Shown: piece after piece, positions 6,075 to 6,678 of the stretch
How the letters are laid out: every line of letters begins with the position of its first letter
Numbering within the stretch: the first letter of the stretch is position 1
Assembly (NCBI GenBank): GCA_043813955.1
Contig: JBDRKN010000044.1
Coordinates: 1-6,678, forward strand
Direction: 5' to 3'
From: JBDRKN01 sp043813955
Lineage (GTDB): Bacteria > Patescibacteriota > Patescibacteriia > Patescibacteriales > Patescibacteriaceae
Length of the DNA: 6,678 bases
Made by a program: the position numbers and the translations under genes
The notes under the pieces: model-generated
Told to the model about the DNA's origin: nothing
Databases searched by the model: none
Seen by the model: only the letters and a program-made list of their open reading frames with translations

Positions 6075-6101
6075 TTAGCTCTTTGCTTAGAGAAACGCTA
6101 A
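6075..6101 (-). promoter_or_regulatory. Degenerate CIRCE-like operator (candidate HrcA site) in groES leader
   Basis: The half-sites TTAGCGTTT and AAGAGCTAA are separated by nine bases, giving the 27-base span of CIRCE (TTAGCACTC, nine bases, GAGTGCTAA). Thirteen of the 18 half-site bases match the consensus, including both outer TTAGC/GCTAA ends. It lies between the predicted transcription start (about 6111) and the groES start, the usual place for HrcA repression of chaperonin operons. The inner positions are poorly conserved, so it may be a diverged operator or only a leader hairpin. No hrcA gene is in the window. Confidence 0.45.
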
Positions 6102-6117
6102 AAGTAATAACTAAATA

Positions 6118-6146
6118 AGTTTAAACATTTTTTAAAAAAATGTCAA
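6118..6146 (-). promoter_or_regulatory. Promoter of groES-groEL operon
   Basis: On the minus strand a perfect -35 TTGACA (6146-6141) is followed by a 17-base spacer and -10 TAAACT (6123-6118, four of six). The spacer begins with T7A6, a tract expected to bend DNA. Upstream of the -35 is an A-rich stretch that could serve as an UP element. The predicted transcript starts near 6111, giving a leader of about 55 bases. Confidence 0.75.
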
Positions 6147-6169
6147 GGAAAAGCGAATTTTTTGTTGGG

Positions 6170-6175
6170 TATACT
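6170..6175 (+). promoter_or_regulatory. Possible -10 element for transposase
   Basis: TATACT matches five of six bases of the -10 consensus inside the GTATACTATAC palindrome. No acceptable -35 lies 16-18 bases upstream. A transcript from it would start close to 6182, the first base of the hairpin described next. Confidence 0.25.
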
Positions 6176-6181
6176 ATACAA

Positions 6182-6232
6182 CATGGAACAAGAGTAAAAT
6201 AATAGTATTAATAATTAAGCTCTTGTTCTATG
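6182..6232 (+). promoter_or_regulatory. Hairpin enclosing the transposase start codon
   Basis: CATGGAACAAGAG (6182-6194) pairs over 13 bases with CTCTTGTTCTATG (6220-6232), with one G-U pair (6185 with 6229) and a 25-base AT-rich loop. The ATG at 6230-6232 forms the last three pairs of the stem. In RNA this would hide the start codon, a known kind of protection that insertion sequences use against translation from transcripts entering from outside. Regulation is inferred; the pairing is directly seen. Confidence 0.6.
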
Positions 6233-6678
6233 ATTGCTCTTCTCAACCAAATACCATCTGAGGCCAAAATCAGAAAGTATTTGAAAAAAATTATCTTTGG
6301 CAAAAATCTGTTTTGTCCACATTGCCGTTCTAGGCAAGTCTATGTTTCTGAGGGCAGATATCGCTGCCGCAAATGCCGTCGGCCATTCAGTCTTTTGTCA
6401 GGAACATGGCTGTTTGAAATGAAATTATCACTCCGCACATTCTGGGCCCTGCTCTGGTGCTGGACGCAAAAAGTGCCGGTATTGCAAACCCAGAAACTCT
6501 GCCATATCAGTGAAAAGACAGTCAGACACTGGTTTAGGCAATTTAGGCTGCATTTGCCTGATTTTGAGCCTATTTTAGCCGGTCAGGTGCAAATGGATGA
6601 AGCATATTTCAAAAAACTATCCCTTATTATGGCCAAGCAGGTTGGATCAAAAAAACTAGCTCATCAGATTATATTAAA
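6230..6678 (+). CDS. IS1595-family transposase, N-terminal part (runs off window)
   Basis: 149 codons are present and the frame is open at the right edge. The N-terminal zinc ribbon has Cys29 and Cys32 in CPHC and Cys46 and Cys49 in CRKC, as in IS1595 (ISXO2-like) transposases. A predicted helix-turn-helix lies at about 83-106 (KLCHISEKTVRHWF). QMDEAYF at 121-127 carries the first catalytic acid of the DDE nuclease fold, Asp123. The remaining catalytic residues lie beyond the window. The protein would cut and join the element's ends. The ATG at 6230 has no Shine-Dalgarno sequence and sits inside a hairpin. There is no frameshift in the visible part, so the gene may be intact. Confidence 0.88.
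   Translation, partial: MIALLNQIPSEAKIRKYLKKIIFGKNLFCPHCRSRQVYVSEGRYRCRKCRRPFSLLSGTWLFEMKLSLRTFWALLWCWTQKVPVLQTQKLCHISEKTVRHWFRQFRLHLPDFEPILAGQVQMDEAYFKKLSLIMAKQVGSKKLAHQIIL

Larger units (their letters stand above)
6164..6678 (+). mobile_element. IS1595-like insertion sequence, left part, truncated by window edge
   Basis: The transposase gene and its compact leader mark the left end of an insertion sequence that runs past the window. I place the outer boundary near 6164-6169 because a near-palindromic block (GTT 6164-6166 with AAC 6180-6182 around GTATACTATAC 6169-6179) marks where host sequence seems to end. The terminal inverted repeat and target duplication cannot be confirmed without the right end. 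Confidence 0.5.

Overview
The window looks like chromosomal DNA from a low-GC bacterium. The style of the serine recombinase, the very tight gene packing, the zero- and one-base junctions and the general lack of Shine-Dalgarno sequences suggest a Candidate Phyla Radiation (Patescibacteria/Parcubacteria-like) genome. That placement is inference from protein style and layout, not a phylogenetic result. All long reading frames are read with TGA as stop and TGG as Trp, so nothing points to a recoded TGA.

Layout. Positions 1-131 hold no gene I can name. Positions 132-1777 form a cassette bounded by two 95-bp inverted repeats (94/95 identical). It carries one large serine recombinase gene on the + strand. 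The right repeat encodes the recombinase C-terminus and includes the last five bases of a minus-strand tRNA-Ser(GGA) gene (1773-1859), so the recombinase frame overlaps the tRNA antisense by 39 bp. The left repeat, read on the minus strand, encodes the same recombinase tail followed by a different 18-residue end. It is therefore either the remnant of a second recombinase gene or the alternative 3' end that an inversion would attach.

Positions 1773-6146 are a block of minus-strand housekeeping genes. A promoter (6118-6146) with a consensus -35 and a degenerate CIRCE-like operator in the leader drives groES-groEL, which ends at a strong intrinsic terminator (4089-4114). A second unit begins immediately afterwards: gatA (glutamyl/aspartyl-tRNA amidotransferase subunit A), then a membrane-anchored DsbA-like thiol-disulfide protein, then tRNA-Ser, whose first base directly follows the dsbA-like stop codon.

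Positions about 6164-6678 are the left part of an IS1595-like insertion sequence, cut off by the window edge. Its transposase start codon lies inside a 13-bp hairpin stem. The element sits about 20 bp upstream of the groES -35 box.

Together the window shows a protein-folding operon (GroES/GroEL) and a translation/disulfide/tRNA operon, with two mobile features pressed against their edges. The most unusual part is the inverted-repeat recombinase cassette docked on the tRNA 3' end.
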